Positions 62,304 to 64,000 of a stretch of 64,000 nt of DNA are shown here, one piece after another. The notes under the pieces were generated by a model. The model saw only the letters and a list, made by a program, of their open reading frames with translations, was not told the origin of the DNA and did not search any database. The stretch is from Citrobacter sp. MGH106 (lineage in GTDB: Bacteria > Pseudomonadota > Gammaproteobacteria > Enterobacterales > Enterobacteriaceae): contig NZ_KQ089823.1 of assembly GCF_001037495.1 (NCBI RefSeq), positions 310,001-374,000 on the forward strand, written 5' to 3'. The translations under genes were made by a program, and so were the position numbers. How positions within the stretch are numbered: position 1 is the first letter of the stretch; each line of letters begins with the position of its first letter.

Positions 62304-63122
62304 TTACCAGCCCGGTACCGCGCCGCCGTTAAAGATTTTCTCGGCTGCTTTCGCCACTTCCGGTGACTGATAAGATTGCAGGAACTCTTTTACGTTCTCT
62401 GCATCTTTGTTGTCTTCCCGCGCCACCAGAATATTCACGTACGGTGAGTTTTTGTCTTCAATAAATACGCTGTCATGTACCGGGGAAAGCCCGGTTTGCT
62501 GAATGTAGGTGGTACTGATAATTGCCACATCCACTTTCTGATCGTCCAGTACACGCGGCAATTGCGCGCCTTCCAGCTCCATAATATTCAGATGGTGTGG
62601 GTTATCAGTAATATCCAGCGCCGTCGGCAACAGACCAGTGCCCTCTTTCAAGGTAATCAGTTTTTCTTTTTGCAACAGCAATAGCGCACGTCCGAGATTA
62701 GTTGGATCGTTAGGAATCGCAATTGTCGCGCCGTCTTTCAGCTCGGCAACGGTTTTGATTTTTTTCGAATAACCCGCCATCGGGAAGACAAAGGTATTGC
62801 CCACCGCCACCAGCTTAAAGTTATGCGCTTTATTATCCTGCTCCAGGAAAGGACGATGCTGGAAGACATTGGCATCCAGTTCACCATGATTGGTTGCATC
62901 GTTGGGTAGTAACGAACCGCTGAACCCTACCAGCTCAACATCCAAACCGTACTTCTCTTTGGCCACTTTCTTCGCAACCTCCGCCACATCCTGCTCTGCG
63001 CCGTTAATCACGCCGACTTTGATATGTTTCGCATCACTGCTTTGCTGATCGCAACCTGCCAGTAATATTCCCGCCAGCAATAATGCCGCCCCGGCCCCGA
63101 AATGAGGTATGTTCAGTTTCAC
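62304..63122 (-). CDS. nlpA: lipoprotein NlpA (MetQ-like substrate-binding protein)
   Basis: A 272-residue inner-membrane lipoprotein of the NLPA/MetQ family that contributes to methionine transport. The signal peptide ends in the lipobox LLAGC, with lipidated Cys24. The binding-protein body starts KHIKVGVINGAEQDVAEVAKK. Translation starts at GTG 63122, with AAGGAT 6 bases upstream and the same total length as E. coli NlpA; an in-frame extension of 31 codons is rejected. It is transcribed toward yicL, as in E. coli. Confidence 0.96.
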   Translation of the reverse strand: MKLNIPHFGAGAALLLAGILLAGCDQQSSDAKHIKVGVINGAEQDVAEVAKKVAKEKYGLDVELVGFSGSLLPNDATNHGELDANVFQHRPFLEQDNKAHNFKLVAVGNTFVFPMAGYSKKIKTVAELKDGATIAIPNDPTNLGRALLLLQKEKLITLKEGTGLLPTALDITDNPHHLNIMELEGAQLPRVLDDQKVDVAIISTTYIQQTGLSPVHDSVFIEDKNSPYVNILVAREDNKDAENVKEFLQSYQSPEVAKAAEKIFNGGAVPGW

Positions 63123-63246
63123 GTTTTTATCCTTTTGAAATAACCGCCTGATGAGTAATGAATTGACTATAGCGGGAAGGCTGCTGCGGTTTAAAAAACG
63201 AAAAAGTATCAGCAAGAAGAAAAAAGCATAACGAAGGAATATACAA

Positions 63247-63280
63247 AAAAATGCCCGGTGGCACGACGCTACCGGGCGAC
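63247..63280 (-). terminator. REP-like hairpin terminator after the GNAT gene
   Basis: On the minus strand GCCCGGTAGCGT and its partner GCCACCGGGC form a stem followed by ATTTTTTTG, a rho-independent terminator built from a REP-type palindrome. It separates the GNAT gene from nlpA. Confidence 0.75.
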
Positions 63281-63329
63281 ACGATTTCTCAACTCTCGGT
63301 GGATATTCAGCAAGCCATCCTTCCGGTCA

Positions 63330-63746
63330 TCAAAATGATTTTGATAAATAATGGCGTGCTGCCCCTTTTTCCGGGAAGTCTTCGAGGGTCATTTGTAACT
63401 GGTAACCGTTCTTTTGATAAAACGGCAACGCCTGGAAACTCATGGTATCAACCAGCGCATGCAAACACCCTCTCTCGCGCGCAGTCTGTTCTGCCGCCTG
63501 CATCAGCTTTGTGCCATAACCGCCTTTACGCAGGGATTCATGCATCCATAAAAACTCAATACACAGCCACTCACCTTTGATTTTACCAATCAGCCCACCC
63601 AGTATCTCGTTACGCTCATCGCGCCAGTAGACCGCCAGATCGCCAAAATTGGACGTTTTCAGGAACTGGAGATTGTAAGCACGCAGGCCGGTGAGCAGCG
63701 CATTCTGATCATCTTCTGTAACCGTATCCGTAATCTGTATCTGCAT
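63330..63746 (-). CDS. GNAT-family N-acetyltransferase
   Basis: A 138-residue acetyltransferase with the GNAT acetyl-CoA pyrophosphate loop [14 protein letters not shown] and the C-terminal [11 protein letters not shown] segment. The substrate is unknown. GGAGG precedes the ATG by 5 bases. It lies between nlpA and yicS, where E. coli K-12 has no gene, so it is an insertion relative to that genome. It has its own terminator. Confidence 0.88.
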   Translation of the reverse strand: MQIQITDTVTEDDQNALLTGLRAYNLQFLKTSNFGDLAVYWRDERNEILGGLIGKIKGEWLCIEFLWMHESLRKGGYGTKLMQAAEQTARERGCLHALVDTMSFQALPFYQKNGYQLQMTLEDFPEKGAARHYLSKSF

Positions 63747-63875
63747 TCTATCCTCCTGAAAAACTACAACTTCTGGCTGATTAATTTTTCTACACTAACA
63801 CAGGCTGATGAGTGAGCCGTATGCCGACTACACTTACTCTTGAAATTATGCGCGTCGACAACAAGGATTATTAAC

Positions 63876-64000
63876 ATGAAACGAGCCGTTTTTCCGATCA
63901 TTGCCATTCTTTTCATGCTGCCGGGTCTGGCGCAGGCCGACTCGGCTTACGGTTCGCTACAGTCAGTTCACGAAAAAAACACTGTGCTGAAGGATTTACG
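63876..64000 (+). CDS. yicS: YicS, 5' part
   Basis: The window ends inside this gene. The first 41 codons give MKRAVFPIIAILFMLPGLAQA, a signal peptide cleaved after AQA, then DSAYGSLQSVHEKNTVLKDL, which resembles the start of mature E. coli YicS, a small secreted protein of unknown function (about 97 residues). AAGGA lies 9 bases before the ATG. Position next to nlpA agrees with the E. coli map. Confidence 0.8.
   Translation, partial: MKRAVFPIIAILFMLPGLAQADSAYGSLQSVHEKNTVLKDL

Overview
This window is a chromosomal segment from an enterobacterium of the Escherichia/Salmonella/Citrobacter group. The backbone follows the E. coli K-12 order from hldD to yicS closely, and many products match E. 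coli proteins in length. It is not E. coli K-12: dinD (normally between yicC and yicG) and setC (normally between selC and yicL) are absent, and LigB and the LPS-core proteins are divergent. A large autotransporter sits in the selC-yicL interval, where Salmonella carries SPI-3 with misL. Citrobacter or a close relative is my best guess; that is inference.

Layout. 1-11390: the waa (LPS core) locus. A plus-strand operon (hldD, waaF, waaC, waaL, a GT2 transferase, waaQ, a GT8 transferase) converges on a minus-strand operon (waaG, waaP, two GT8 transferases) at a shared terminator. waaQ, usually the first gene of the waaG operon, lies in the other operon. Next come waaA, coaD, mutM, rpmG, rpmB, radC, coaBC, dut, slmA, pyrE, rph, yicC, yicG, ligB, gmk, rpoZ, spoT, trmH, recG, gltS, xanP and yicH (11391-33875), all apparently intact.

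33968-40013 is a seven-gene minus-strand sugar operon: a PRD-type regulator, separate fructose-family PTS IIA, IIB and IIC proteins, two different class II aldolases and a D-lyxose-type isomerase. It lies between yicH and yicI, which are neighbours in K-12. yicI-yicJ (alpha-xyloside use) and selC (tRNA-Sec) follow.

44365 to about 61300 is accessory DNA at selC: a small CRP-like regulator, a 2014-residue invasin/intimin-type inverse autotransporter with about 14 Ig-like repeats, a 1.5-kb AT-rich gap, a divergent 910-residue classical autotransporter, an orphan lipoprotein, a secreted C69 dipeptidase, and a LysR/MDR-oxidoreductase/ABM cassette. A 12-base copy of the selC 3' junction at 56281 may mark the far end of an old insertion. 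The backbone resumes with yicL, nlpA, a GNAT acetyltransferase and the start of yicS.

How the genes work together: the waa genes build Kdo-heptose inner core and a variable hexose outer core and ligate O antigen. The central block holds housekeeping genes for CoA, dUTP, pyrimidine and guanine nucleotides, ribosomal proteins, (p)ppGpp, DNA repair and division-site control. The two sugar regions and the selC island are the adaptive cargo. Coordinates were derived by hand from the sequence and family assignments rest on recognised motifs and remembered family sequences; no database search was run.
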